From Synergistaceae bacterium (GTDB taxonomy: Bacteria; Synergistota; Synergistia; Synergistales; Synergistaceae): a stretch of DNA of 52,013 nucleotides. Numbering within the stretch: position 1 is the first letter of the stretch; each line of letters starts with the position of its first letter. The notes below the pieces were generated by a model. That model was not told the DNA's origin and did no database searches. It worked only from the letters and a program-made list of their open reading frames with translations. A program made the translations under genes and the position numbers. Location of the stretch: the NCBI GenBank assembly GCA_031269245.1, contig JAISZL010000050.1, forward strand, positions 1-52,013. Reading direction: 5' to 3'. Below are positions 7,202 through 16,132 of this stretch, one piece after another.

Positions 7202-8541
7202 TGCCAATGTTTCCCGTCCCATCCGCCCTCGCCGCGGCCGTTCGAGCGCGGCACGGCGCCCAAGTTGTCGAGTATCCAGTCCGCCGCGCGCCTGGCCTCG
7301 TTGAAGCCGTCAAAATCCATGTCAATCTGGCCGCCGAGCGGCGCGAAGGGGGAGAACTCATCCCTCCTGCGCTCGCGCAGCCAGCCCTTGAAATCCACGA
7401 GGAGCCCCATCCGCATGAACCTTTTGAAAGTCTGGTCGAAGCGCGACACTCCCCAGAGCGCCTTTCGGGGAAGGAGACCGGACGACACCAAGAGCGAGGT
7501 TGCGCCCTGAAGCCTGTTCTTTATGGCTCCCACCCGTTCCGCGCGGAGCAGGATCGCCCTGTGCCCGGCGGTCACGGCCTCGGAGACCGTGTCAACGGAG
7601 TCGTCGGTCACGAAGATCTCGTCACATGCCCCCAGCATCGCGGGCACGGGGTTCAGCGGGTCCTCCCTCGCGATCATCAGGAACCTCACATTGGGGCTGT
7701 TCGCCGCGATCCTTCGGAGCGCGCTCTCGGCCTCAGCCGACGTGCGTCCGCTCGTGGCTATGTACAGGTCCACGCCGCCGCGCATGGCCTCTTGGAATAT
7801 CTTCCCCGCCTGCTTGTGTATCCACGCGGCCGAGATGCGGTAATTCCTGTCGTCCCCGCCTATCAGCAACCCCCACCTGCGCTCGCGCGACGGGGGGAAC
7901 TCGCGCAGAAGCGATTCACCTACGGGACCCAGGTCCTCCCGAACTATGAGGTTTGGCGCCCCGACTGTGGTCATCACATTGGAGACGTCCCTGGGGCAGT
8001 CATGCTCCGGCACTATCGCGAAGTCGAACGGCGCCGTGCCTATAACGCTCGGGGTCATGACGGTGACGCAAGTGCACCGCCAGATGTAGCCTAGCGCGAT
8101 GTTGTAGAACGCGCACATAGTGCCGGCCGACAGCAGTATCAACGACTCGGCGTCCCCCTCCCTGATGCCGCGCTCCAACAGCCATCTGCCGAGTGTGCGT
8201 ATGACGCTCTCCCCCTCGGCCAAGGACAACCAGTCGCGTGCCTTGCGCCTGTTGCCCTCCAGCAGCTTCGACGCGGCGGCGCGCGCCTTGCGGCGTTTGA
8301 TTCCCTTGGGCTCCGGTATGCCGAGCTCCAATATCTCCGCGCCGGTGCGCCTGGAGAGCCATGCCGCCACGCCCCTGCTCTGATTTACGTGCCCCCTTAT
8401 GCCATCGCTCAGGATGACGACGAGCTTCAAGCCCGGGGACGACGGCGCCTCCCGCCGGGACACGCGGACGACCGGGTCGTCCCGATCATCCTCATAAGCC
8501 CTGCGCCTTTTTATCCGCCGCTTGACATCGTCCGAGGACAT
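7183..8541 (-). CDS. ELM1/DUF1022-family glycosyltransferase-like protein
   Basis: 452 residues. After a basic N-terminal stretch comes LKLVVILSDGIRGHVNQSRGVA (about 38-60), the signature of the ELM1 (DUF1022) family, which has a GT-B-like fold. The C-terminal half has WGLLIGGDDRNYRIS and IFVTDDSVDTVSEAVTAG, typical of the nucleotide-sugar side of this family. The bacterial members often sit in lipopolysaccharide clusters, as here, directly after waaA with about 36 bases between. That position suggests a role in transferring something onto Kdo or the inner core; this is inference. It is the last gene of the envelope block and overlaps the convergent NYN gene by 19 bases. Confidence 0.8.
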   Translation of the reverse strand: MSSDDVKRRIKRRRAYEDDRDDPVVRVSRREAPSSPGLKLVVILSDGIRGHVNQSRGVAAWLSRRTGAEILELGIPEPKGIKRRKARAAASKLLEGNRRKARDWLSLAEGESVIRTLGRWLLERGIREGDAESLILLSAGTMCAFYNIALGYIWRCTCVTVMTPSVIGTAPFDFAIVPEHDCPRDVSNVMTTVGAPNLIVREDLGPVGESLLREFPPSRERRWGLLIGGDDRNYRISAAWIHKQAGKIFQEAMRGGVDLYIATSGRTSAEAESALRRIAANSPNVRFLMIAREDPLNPVPAMLGACDEIFVTDDSVDTVSEAVTAGHRAILLRAERVGAIKNRLQGATSLLVSSGLLPRKALWGVSRFDQTFKRFMRMGLLVDFKGWLRERRRDEFSPFAPLGGQIDMDFDGFNEARRAADWILDNLGAVPRSNGRGEGGWDGKHWHHAPFE

Positions 8542-8577
8542 ATCTCATCACCACCCCGCAGCGTAAATTATAGCCCA

Positions 8578-9909
8578 TCATAGGCCGTGGTCCGCGCGCG
8601 TTCGGAGACTTCGCCGGCTCATTCGGAGTTCGTTGACGGACTCCCACGCGCGGCGCGCGGCGCCGCTTCGCCCGGCGACGTAATCCATGCCGCGCCGCGC
8701 GGCTGAGACCCCGTCTCCGCCAAACAACCGAATCATCTCGCGCGCCATCTCGCCGGAATCTCGGACGAGAACCGAGGCACCGATCGCGTCCAGCCTCTCC
8801 GTGGGCTCCATGAAGTTCTCCATGTGCGGCCCATGCAGAGTGGGCGTCCCCCAGCTGGCGGGCTCCAGCAAGTTCTGTCCCCCCCTCGGAACCATGCTGC
8901 CCCCGACGAAAGCCGCGTCCGCGACTCCGTACAGCTCGAATAGGATCCCTATCTCGTCGACTATCACTATATCGGGCCGCTCCGGGCTGCCTTGCCCGAG
9001 CTCGGAGAGGAGCGCGGCACTCCCGAACGAGCGCGTGGTTTCCGCGATTTCGCTGGCCCTGTTGGGGTGCCTCGGGGCGATTACCAGGCGCGCGTCCCGA
9101 ACCCCGGACGCGGATTTGAATGCCCTGAACGCGTCCAGTACTACGCTCTCCTCGCCCTCGTGCGTGCTGCCCGCGACGAAACAATACGTGCCGCCGCCTA
9201 GCCGGAGGCGTTCCCGCGGATCGTTCCCGCTCCTCCGAATCTGATCGTGCCGCTCGATGATGGCATCTATCTTGCAGTCCCCGGCTAATTTGATTTTTTT
9301 CAAATCCACGCCCATGGACTCGATACGCCGCGCGTCCTCATCCCCGCGAGCCAGAATCAGGTCGAACAAATCATACGCATCCCTGAGACATTTGCGGAAG
9401 AGGCGCGCCCGCGCCGCGGTTCGGTCGGAGACGCGGGCGTTGAGCAGACAGGTCGGCACGCCCCGGGAGCGGAGCTCCGCCAGGATGTTCGGCCAGACCT
9501 CCGTCTCCACCGTCACGTAGACGGAGGGCCGTATCGCGTCGCAGGACTTTTTCACTATGGACGGGATGTCCCACGGCGCGTAGATGTGAGACGCCATGCG
9601 GTCCCCCATCAGGCGCTTCGCGCTCTCCGCCCCCGTCTCGGTGACGGTTGAGACGAACAGCGCCGCGTCCGGGGACATTTCAGCCGCGTAGGAGACGAAC
9701 GGGCTCGCGGCCTGCGCCTCGCCGACCGACACGGCGTGCAGCCAGACCGCCGATCCATCAGGAACCCGCCCGAACAGATCCATCTTTTCCGGGGAATATT
9801 CTCCGCAACGCTCGCCGAAACCGACGGGGTGGCTTCTTTCCAGACACCGCCGCGCCAGCGGGAATATCACGCTGGAGAGGGCGCGATACGCGCCTAAGAC
9901 CATGCTCAT
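8578..9909 (-). CDS. waaA: 3-deoxy-D-manno-octulosonic acid (Kdo) transferase
   Basis: 443 residues, a GT30-family enzyme that adds Kdo from CMP-Kdo to the lipid A precursor at the inner membrane. The N-terminus is a short hydrophobic anchor (about 3-20). WLHAVSVGEAQAA at 57-69 contains the catalytic Glu64, and VTVETEVWPN near 152-161 is also typical. The C-terminal half has FVAGSTHEGEE and NLLEPASWGTPTLHGPHM, the nucleotide-sugar-binding part. The ATG follows the kdsD stop without a gap (TGAATG), so the two are coupled. Whether it adds one or more Kdo residues cannot be told from sequence. Confidence 0.95.
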   Translation of the reverse strand: MSMVLGAYRALSSVIFPLARRCLERSHPVGFGERCGEYSPEKMDLFGRVPDGSAVWLHAVSVGEAQAASPFVSYAAEMSPDAALFVSTVTETGAESAKRLMGDRMASHIYAPWDIPSIVKKSCDAIRPSVYVTVETEVWPNILAELRSRGVPTCLLNARVSDRTAARARLFRKCLRDAYDLFDLILARGDEDARRIESMGVDLKKIKLAGDCKIDAIIERHDQIRRSGNDPRERLRLGGGTYCFVAGSTHEGEESVVLDAFRAFKSASGVRDARLVIAPRHPNRASEIAETTRSFGSAALLSELGQGSPERPDIVIVDEIGILFELYGVADAAFVGGSMVPRGGQNLLEPASWGTPTLHGPHMENFMEPTERLDAIGASVLVRDSGEMAREMIRLFGGDGVSAARRGMDYVAGRSGAARRAWESVNELRMSRRSLRTRADHGL

Positions 9910-10944
9910 TCAGGAGACCCCGGACCGCAATATTTCGTGGAGGTGTATCATCCCTATGGGATACCCGTCCTCCACCGCTATGAGAACCGATATCTTTCTT
10001 CTCTCCATTATTCTGAGAGCCTCCGTGGCGAGTTTTTCAGGCGCTATGGTGCGGGGCTCTCCCGTCATCCCCGATTCCACCGGAAGGTCCATCGCGCCTA
10101 TCCCGACGCGCTCCATCAGCCTGCGCAAGTCCCCGTCGGTGAAGATGCCCCGCAAATATCCCCGCTCGTCCACTACCGCGGTGGCGCCATATCCCTTGCT
10201 CGTTATCTCGAAGAGAGCGCCCCTGACCGACGAGCCGAGCGGGGTCAGCGGCATTCGCTCCCCGCTCCCCATCAGGTCCGACACCCTGGTGAGCAGGCTG
10301 CGGCCGAGAGCTCCCCCCGGATGGTACATGGCGAAATCCTCTGGCTTGAGGCCCTTCAGCGTCGTCGAGATGCCGGCTATGGCATCGCCGACGGACATCT
10401 GCACCGACGTGCTGCTCGTCGGGGCGAGACCCAGCGGATCGGCTTCCCTCTCAACCCCTACGTCAAGGACTATGTCGGAGTTTTTCGCGAGGGTGGACGA
10501 GGATTTGCCGGTCATGCCTATGACTGACGCGCCTATCCTGCGAAAGTAGGGCAGCAGAGCCAGAACCTCGTCCGTCTCGCCGCTGTTGCTGATAAAAAGC
10601 CCCACATCGTCCGGGCAGACCATGCCCAGATCCCCGTGAGACGCCTCGGCGGCGTGCAGAAAGTGCGCAGGGACCCCCAGCGACGCCAGCGTGGCGGCTA
10701 TCTTGCGCCCCACGTGCCCAGATTTGCCCAGCCCAGAGACGACGACCCGCCCCTTGCACGACGACACCAGCCTCGCCGCGCGCGCCAGATCATCCCCCAA
10801 GCGCGCGGCGGCGGCCTCCATGGCGCGGGCCTCGGCCAAAATCACCGCGCGGCCGACGGAGACGAGCTCCTCGTCCGAGTGTGCGGACCCCGCTCCCTCG
10901 CGTATCGCGCCCTTCTTTGTCCTCATATTCGCACCGTCCATCAC
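9910..10944 (-). CDS. kdsD: D-arabinose 5-phosphate isomerase (SIS plus two CBS domains)
   Basis: 344 residues. The SIS domain (about 50-200) contains VVVSGLGKSGHVGRKIAATL and FLHAAEASHGDLGM, the hallmark of KdsD/KpsF, and FISNSGETDEVL. Two CBS repeats fill about 210-344. The enzyme turns ribulose 5-phosphate into arabinose 5-phosphate, the first step of Kdo synthesis, and with KdsA, KdsC and WaaA nearby this is clearly the Kdo-pathway copy. The likely start is GTG at 10944 with AGGGG nine bases upstream; an ATG follows directly. Unlike the other genes of the block it is separated from the preceding one (kdsA) by about 180 bases of repeat sequence. CBS domains may bind an effector such as CMP-Kdo, which is inferred. 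Confidence 0.95.
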   Translation of the reverse strand: MMDGANMRTKKGAIREGAGSAHSDEELVSVGRAVILAEARAMEAAAARLGDDLARAARLVSSCKGRVVVSGLGKSGHVGRKIAATLASLGVPAHFLHAAEASHGDLGMVCPDDVGLFISNSGETDEVLALLPYFRRIGASVIGMTGKSSSTLAKNSDIVLDVGVEREADPLGLAPTSSTSVQMSVGDAIAGISTTLKGLKPEDFAMYHPGGALGRSLLTRVSDLMGSGERMPLTPLGSSVRGALFEITSKGYGATAVVDERGYLRGIFTDGDLRRLMERVGIGAMDLPVESGMTGEPRTIAPEKLATEALRIMERRKISVLIAVEDGYPIGMIHLHEILRSGVS

Positions 10945-10963
10945 GTATATTCGCCCCTTATTG

Positions 10964-11110
10964 AAGGCTGATTTATCGTCAAGAGCCTAAAGAGTACCTC
11001 GAACCACAGGCAAGACCTCGGGGCTCTGCCACGAACCCCGCAAAGGGTCCAGGGAGCCATCTCCTTGGCGGGTGTGGGCAGAGCCCACGGTTTTGATCCC
11101 GCGGTTTGAG
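10964..11110. repeat. Dispersed repeats of families B and A between kdsA and kdsD
   Basis: Two repeat types abut in this gap. AAGGCTGATTTATCG at 10964-10978 followed by GCCTAAAG at 10985-10992 is family B, also seen at 38715 and 43751. From 10996, CCTCGAACCACAGG, CAAGACCTCGG and ACGAACCCCGCAA form family A, with a near-identical copy at 51649-51700. GGGCTCTGCC at 11021-11030 can pair with GGGCAGAGCCC near 11086-11096, so the transcript may fold into a long hairpin inside the operon. Confidence 0.75.
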
Positions 11111-11122
11111 GGGGGTAAGCAC

Positions 11123-11950
11123 TCAAATCCAGTCGAGATCGGCGAAACCGGTGTCGAACCTCGACACCCTGTCTATTCGCTCCATCTCGACGAGCAGTTT
11201 GTCAACCCGCGCCAGGGGAACCATGTTCGGCCCGTCGCTCTTCGCGCTGTCGGGATTGGGGTGAACCTCCATGAAGACCGCGTCAACCCCAATCGCGAGC
11301 GCCGCGCGCGTGAGAGGCCGCACGAAGCGCCTGTCACCCCCGCTGGAGCTCCCCCTGCCTCCAGGGCTCTGAACGCTGTGAGTCGCGTCGAACATCACCG
11401 GGACGCCCAGCTCCCTCATGATCGAGAGCGACCTGAAGTCGACCACGAGCCTGTGATAGCCGAACGAACTCCCCCGCTCGCAGAGGATTATCCCGGACGC
11501 TCCCGCCTCGCGGCACTTCTCCACGACGGATGCCATGTCCTCCGGCGCGAGGAATTGGGCTTTTTTCACGTTGAGCGGCCTCCCCGTGCGCGCGGCGGCG
11601 ACCAGAAGATCGGTCTGCCTGCACAGAAACGCCGGTATCTGAAGCATGTCCGCCACCTCCGCGGCCCTTTCCGCCTGACACGGCTCGTGAATGTCGGTGA
11701 CCACGCGAACCCCGGCGCGCCTCTTGATCTCTCCCAGCCACTCCAGCCCCAGCTCGAGCCCAGGCCCCCTCTCGCTGTGCGCGGACGTCCTGTTGGCTTT
11801 GTCGAAGGACGCCTTGAAAATATAGCCGAAACCGCGCTCCTCGCAAGCCCGTTTGAGCTCAGACGCGACGAGCTCCCCAAGCTCCAGCGACTCCAACATG
11901 CAGGGGCCGGCTACGATGACCAGCCTGTCCCCCCCAATCCCCAGCGTCAC
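11123..11950 (-). CDS. kdsA: 3-deoxy-8-phosphooctulonate synthase (Kdo-8-P synthase)
   Basis: About 275 residues, the normal size. It condenses arabinose 5-phosphate with PEP to Kdo 8-phosphate. Diagnostic motifs are [11 protein letters not shown] near the start, [38 protein letters not shown] and MFDATHSVQ. The open frame extends 22 codons further upstream, but GTG at 11948-11950 is preferred: it overlaps the stop of the lpxK fusion as GTGA, has AGGA five bases before it and gives the family's usual N-terminus. A proline- and serine-rich insert follows HSVQ ([14 protein letters not shown]), matching the variable loop of the family. Ends in a repeat-filled gap before kdsD. Confidence 0.96.
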   Translation of the reverse strand: MTLGIGGDRLVIVAGPCMLESLELGELVASELKRACEERGFGYIFKASFDKANRTSAHSERGPGLELGLEWLGEIKRRAGVRVVTDIHEPCQAERAAEVADMLQIPAFLCRQTDLLVAAARTGRPLNVKKAQFLAPEDMASVVEKCREAGASGIILCERGSSFGYHRLVVDFRSLSIMRELGVPVMFDATHSVQSPGGRGSSSGGDRRFVRPLTRAALAIGVDAVFMEVHPNPDSAKSDGPNMVPLARVDKLLVEMERIDRVSRFDTGFADLDWI

Positions 11951-14370
11951 AGCTGTCCTTTTATTATTTTCACCAGTTTGAGAGCCCTGCCTATCATATT
12001 TTCCGGCATTCTCCATTCGGCCTCGCGCTCCCCTCCGTTGTTTTCGTCATCGCCGCGCCCCTCGCTCTCCTCGTAAACCCTTTCGCCGCAAGCCGATACA
12101 CGGCCGTCCCTTGCCTCAAGGCAAAATTTCCGCAAAACGCCGTACAACCTGCACCTGGCATCCCACCCCAGATTCGCGGCGGCGTACTCAACCACCCTGT
12201 CGAGAGCCCCCGAGCCGCCGAGGAGCCGCATCCCAGCCTGTGACATCTCCTCGCGCCTCGCCGGGTCCGAAAGTAAATCCATGGCCGCCTCGGCTAAGGC
12301 ATCCGGCTTTGGCGCAACCAAGACCTCGGACTCGCGCAATAACTTCTTCTGAACGATCTTGCTCCGCTCAATTATGGATAGCACCGGGACGCCCAGGCCG
12401 GCGGAGACCTGATTCGCCGTGCCTCCAAGGCCAATCAGCAGGTCCGCCCCGCGCGCCGCCGGCGCCAGAGGACCGGAGTATATGAAGATTTTCGCGAGTC
12501 CCACCGCGAGCCCTCCATCACCATCGAACTTGTAGGGCACGTTCTCGAATAGCGGTTTTTTCTCGAGCGTGGGGGCGAGCACGAGGACGTAGCCGCACGT
12601 CACCCTCTGGGACATCAGGGCAACGGCGTCGAGCAGCAGCGCCGCGTCTTCGTATGCCCTCGGCCTGCTGCCGGGCAGCAGCATTATGTGCGGGCGCTCC
12701 AAGCCCCTCCACGGGTCGGAGCCAGCGTCGAACTCCACAGCCAGGTCCATGAGGGGGTTGCCGTGAAAGACCGCGTCGATCCGCGTTCTCCCGAGATCCT
12801 CCGCGGTCTCGGCATCCCTCGTCCACACCCTTCTCGCTCGCTCCCGCATGAGCAATCGCTCCGCGAGCCAGTGCCCCCGCAGCTTGACGCTCTTCGCGGT
12901 GGCGATGAGGACGGGCGTCAGCCCCTGGCCCCACAGTGTGTGCGCCAGGAGATAGACGTCCCCGACGCATATGGGCGTGCGAAATTTGCCGCGCATCGAC
13001 CTCCACGCCGCGATCTGGCGCTTCATCAGGCCCACGAGACCGTGCCTGACGTCCCCTATCAGCGCCTTGACGGAGTACTTCACTATGCCTCCGCTGGGCA
13101 TGTCCGCCGGAGGGGAGACCACTGGTATGCCTCTGTCCCTATACTCCTTCCCGTCGCCTACCAGCGAGAACGCCGATACCCGGGCGAGCGGGAATCGGTC
13201 CCTCAGCCTGCGGGCGAGCAGCGCGCCGACAGAGTCCTCCCCGTACCCATTGGACGTGACCACGAGCTCCGGCTTGAGCTTTTGCGACACGGCCCGCCAG
13301 AAGCGATCGTCCTCGTCGATCGACACCGCGATGCTGGGAATATAGACCGGCAGGAGGAAACACGGATTCTCGGGCATATTCTGAATATCCTTCTCAGTGC
13401 ATATCAAGCCCGTCGCGCCATGCGCGCCCGCCAGCCTCTCCAGCTCGTCGACGTCCCTCCACGTGAACCGGTGGTGGTCCCTGTAGGCGCGGTTGGCCGC
13501 GACGTCCATACCCATGTCGAGCAGAGACCTGTGAAAGCTGTGCGAGTTGCCTATGGCGGAGAAAGCCACGAAACGGCCCTCGGGTTTTGTCCGCCCGCCC
13601 TCGCCATCGAAGGCCCCGAGGACCCCGTCCGACATCTCCAGCCACGACTCCAGGCGGACGCGGGATGTGAATATGCTCTCGGGCGGCGCCCAGCGCGACA
13701 ATTGAAGCCTTATCCCCTCCACGGACTCCGCCGAAGCCTGCTCCACCTTAGTCAATATTACGATATCAGCGCGCAGGAGGGCATCGGGATGCTCGCGCAG
13801 GATCCCAGCGGGGAACAGCCTGCCGTTCCCGAAGGGACACGTGGCATCTATCAGGACCATGTCGAGGTCGCGCCCCATGCGCCTGTGCTGGAAGGCGTCG
13901 TCGGCCACCGCGACGTCGGCTCCCAGCTCGTGAAGCAACCGGACGCCGTCGTGCCTGTCGCGCGACACGACCACCTTTGCGTCGGGGAGCCGCGACGCGA
14001 GCATCAGAGGCTCATCCCCCGTCACGGAGCGATCCCAGCTCGCCGCGTCCCGCCCGATCCACATAGCGCCGGTCGTCTCACCGGTGTAGCCCCTGCTCAC
14101 GATTCCCACGGACAGTCCGAGACTCATCAGCCTCCTGGACAGCATCTCGACCATCGGCGTCTTGTTCGTGCCGCCGTTGCACAAGTTGCCGACGCTGACC
14201 ACCGGCAGCGGGGGGTCCATACTGGGGAATACTCCCCTGTCGTAGAAGGCGTTTCTGGCGTCTATAAAGGGACGCGACAAAGCCCCGACGACGTTCAGCA
14301 TCGCCCAGGGGGAGAGCCCGGACGATTCTCCCCTCGCGTACCTGATGTAGCTGCCGAAGATGTCAGGCAC
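11947..14370 (-). CDS. lpxK: Fusion of tetraacyldisaccharide 4'-kinase (LpxK) with a lipid-A-disaccharide-synthase-related glycosyltransferase domain
   Basis: 807 residues, more than twice a normal LpxK. Residues 1 to about 365 are Lpx[17 protein letters not shown] (57-72) is the P-loop, [14 protein letters not shown] (157-170) and [12 protein letters not shown] (183-194) are family signatures, and TEKD is at 325-328. It phosphorylates the 4' position of the lipid A disaccharide. From about 368, [18 protein letters not shown] opens a second domain with the GT-B pattern of the LpxB-related family known from cyanobacteria and Deinococcus; [12 protein letters not shown] near 585 and [18 protein letters not shown] near 670 look like the sugar-nucleotide site. 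A charged tail ([11 protein letters not shown]) ends it. GTG start; overlaps msbA by eight bases and kdsA by four. I see no stop or shift between the halves, so the fusion looks real. Confidence 0.9.
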   Translation of the reverse strand: MPDIFGSYIRYARGESSGLSPWAMLNVVGALSRPFIDARNAFYDRGVFPSMDPPLPVVSVGNLCNGGTNKTPMVEMLSRRLMSLGLSVGIVSRGYTGETTGAMWIGRDAASWDRSVTGDEPLMLASRLPDAKVVVSRDRHDGVRLLHELGADVAVADDAFQHRRMGRDLDMVLIDATCPFGNGRLFPAGILREHPDALLRADIVILTKVEQASAESVEGIRLQLSRWAPPESIFTSRVRLESWLEMSDGVLGAFDGEGGRTKPEGRFVAFSAIGNSHSFHRSLLDMGMDVAANRAYRDHHRFTWRDVDELERLAGAHGATGLICTEKDIQNMPENPCFLLPVYIPSIAVSIDEDDRFWRAVSQKLKPELVVTSNGYGEDSVGALLARRLRDRFPLARVSAFSLVGDGKEYRDRGIPVVSPPADMPSGGIVKYSVKALIGDVRHGLVGLMKRQIAAWRSMRGKFRTPICVGDVYLLAHTLWGQGLTPVLIATAKSVKLRGHWLAERLLMRERARRVWTRDAETAEDLGRTRIDAVFHGNPLMDLAVEFDAGSDPWRGLERPHIMLLPGSRPRAYEDAALLLDAVALMSQRVTCGYVLVLAPTLEKKPLFENVPYKFDGDGGLAVGLAKIFIYSGPLAPAARGADLLIGLGGTANQVSAGLGVPVLSIIERSKIVQKKLLRESEVLVAPKPDALAEAAMDLLSDPARREEMSQAGMRLLGGSGALDRVVEYAAANLGWDARCRLYGVLRKFCLEARDGRVSACGERVYEESEGRGDDENNGGEREAEWRMPENMIGRALKLVKIIKGQL

Positions 14371-16132
14371 CCTCGCCGCCCCCCTGAAGCTGATACAAGT
14401 TGTAGTAGTGCCCGCGCTTCATTACAAGCTCTTCGTGGTTTCCCTCCTCGACAATTTTCCCCTCCGAGATCACGATGATCCTGTCCGCCTCTCGGATGGC
14501 CGACAGCCTGTGGGCTATCGCCAAAGAGGTCCTTCCCTTCATTGCCTCGTTCATGGCTCCCTGCACCTGAGACTCAACCAGGGCGTCGAGTGACGATGTG
14601 GCCTCGTCCATCAGCAGGATGGCGGGGTTTCGGATTATCGCCCTGGCAATCGCGACCCGCTGGCGCTGCCCTCCCGACAGGGTGACTCCGCGCTCACCCA
14701 CCCCCGTGCCGTATCCGTCGGGCAGCGACGAGATGAAGTCGTCGATGCCAGCGGCCCTGGCCGCTGATTTTATTTCATCCATGGAACAGCCGTCCAGGCC
14801 GTATGAAATATTATACGCCATCGACCCCTTCATGAGAACGGGATCCTGCGGCACGACCCCGACGCGCCGCCTGTAGCTCGTCACGTCCAGATCCCTCAGA
14901 TCGGTGCCGTCGATCAATATCCTTCCGTGCGACGGGTCGTAAAAGCGCAGTATCAGATCCGCGATGGTAGATTTACCAGAGCCGGTCTCGCCGACTATGG
15001 CTATTCGCTGCCCCGGCTCTATGTCGAAACTTATCCCCTCGAGCACCCATCGCTCGCCCTCGTAAGCGAACCAAACGTCCTCGAAAGTTATCCTCCCCTT
15101 CACATCGGCCAGGAGGACGGGCGACGGCGACGGCAGGACCTCGCCTCGCTCGTCGAGTATCTCGAAGACGCGCTCCGCCGACGGGACGCCCTGCTGAATC
15201 GAGCTTATGACCTTGGAGATGACCCGCACTGGCTGAACTATGAGGCCTATGTAGGTGAGGAAAGTTATCAGCTCTCCCGTTGAGAGCCTCCCCTCTATCA
15301 CGCTGTGCCCGCCGAGCAGGAGTATAAGCGCCATCGCGGAAAAGAGCACCGCCTCGACGAATCCGTCCAGCACCCCCCGCGTCCGAGCGCCGCGGATTAT
15401 GGCATCGAAGTGGCTCCTGCTCTGAGCGTTGAATCGATCGTACTCCATCTTTTCCGTGGCGAAGGCGCGCACTATCCTGATGGAGGACAGCGCCTCCTGC
15501 GCGATGGCGGACAGCTGGGCGAGCTGTTCCTGTATGCGCCATCCGACTATCCGCAGCTTCGCCGATGCCCTGTCGATGGCTAACGCCGCTATAGGCAGTA
15601 TCGCGCAGGCGCAGAGCGTCAGCCGCCAGTTGATGAAGAACATGAAGCCCAGTATGCCCGCCAGCGCTATGCCCTGGCTCACCAGGTCCACCACGACGGA
15701 AGCCAGGATGCTCTGGAGCGTGGAGACGTCGTTCGTGATGCGCGACATGAACTCCCCCATGCGCCTCCTGTAGAGGACGCAAAGCGACAGCCTCTGCGTC
15801 TTGTCGTACAGCTCCAGCCTAATGTCCATTATCACGTTCTGCCCCACCCATGCCATCAGATACCCGTGGCAGTAGGAGAATACGGCCTTGAGGACCGATA
15901 TGAGCACCATGCCCCCAGCCACGAGCGCAAGCACCCTCAGCCTGCTCTCGCGGGCGCCCTTCTCGTTGGCGAGCACGTCGTCGACGATGTACTTTATCAT
16001 CCACGGAGGTATGACCGAGAGCGCCGATGAAACGACCATGCATACGACGGCCGGGATGAGGCGCGACTTATACGGCATGCAGTAGTCGAGCAATCTCAGG
16101 TAGGGCTTGAAATCGCCTGGCGAGAGTTTCAT
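14363..16132 (-). CDS. msbA: Lipid A export ABC transporter, permease and ATP-binding protein (MsbA type)
   Basis: 589 residues: six membrane helices (about 1-310) and a C-terminal nucleotide-binding domain, acting as a homodimer in the inner membrane. Walker A is GETGSGKST, the Q-loop region reads VGVVPQDPVLM, the ABC signature is LSGGQRQR, Walker B is ILLMDEATSSLD, and the switch His is in IAHRLS. The ATG at 16132 shares one base with the lpxB stop (TGATG), which fixes the start; the open frame itself is longer. Its place between lpxB and lpxK makes lipid A the likely substrate, flipped to the periplasmic face. Sequence alone cannot exclude other multidrug-type ABC exporters, but the context is strong. 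Confidence 0.93.
   Translation of the reverse strand: MKLSPGDFKPYLRLLDYCMPYKSRLIPAVVCMVVSSALSVIPPWMIKYIVDDVLANEKGARESRLRVLALVAGGMVLISVLKAVFSYCHGYLMAWVGQNVIMDIRLELYDKTQRLSLCVLYRRRMGEFMSRITNDVSTLQSILASVVVDLVSQGIALAGILGFMFFINWRLTLCACAILPIAALAIDRASAKLRIVGWRIQEQLAQLSAIAQEALSSIRIVRAFATEKMEYDRFNAQSRSHFDAIIRGARTRGVLDGFVEAVLFSAMALILLLGGHSVIEGRLSTGELITFLTYIGLIVQPVRVISKVISSIQQGVPSAERVFEILDERGEVLPSPSPVLLADVKGRITFEDVWFAYEGERWVLEGISFDIEPGQRIAIVGETGSGKSTIADLILRFYDPSHGRILIDGTDLRDLDVTSYRRRVGVVPQDPVLMKGSMAYNISYGLDGCSMDEIKSAARAAGIDDFISSLPDGYGTGVGERGVTLSGGQRQRVAIARAIIRNPAILLMDEATSSLDALVESQVQGAMNEAMKGRTSLAIAHRLSAIREADRIIVISEGKIVEEGNHEELVMKRGHYYNLYQLQGGGEGA

Noticed and set aside
11124-11155. kdsA 3' end sharing CAAATCCAGTCGA and AAACCGGYGTC with the repeat at 43790-43812
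   Set aside because: Short matches of this size are expected by chance in 52 kb, and other family B copies lack them.
12688-14478. Plus-strand open frame of 596 codons opposite the lpxK fusion
   Set aside because: Shadow of the minus-strand gene; low-complexity Arg/Pro/His composition and no motif.
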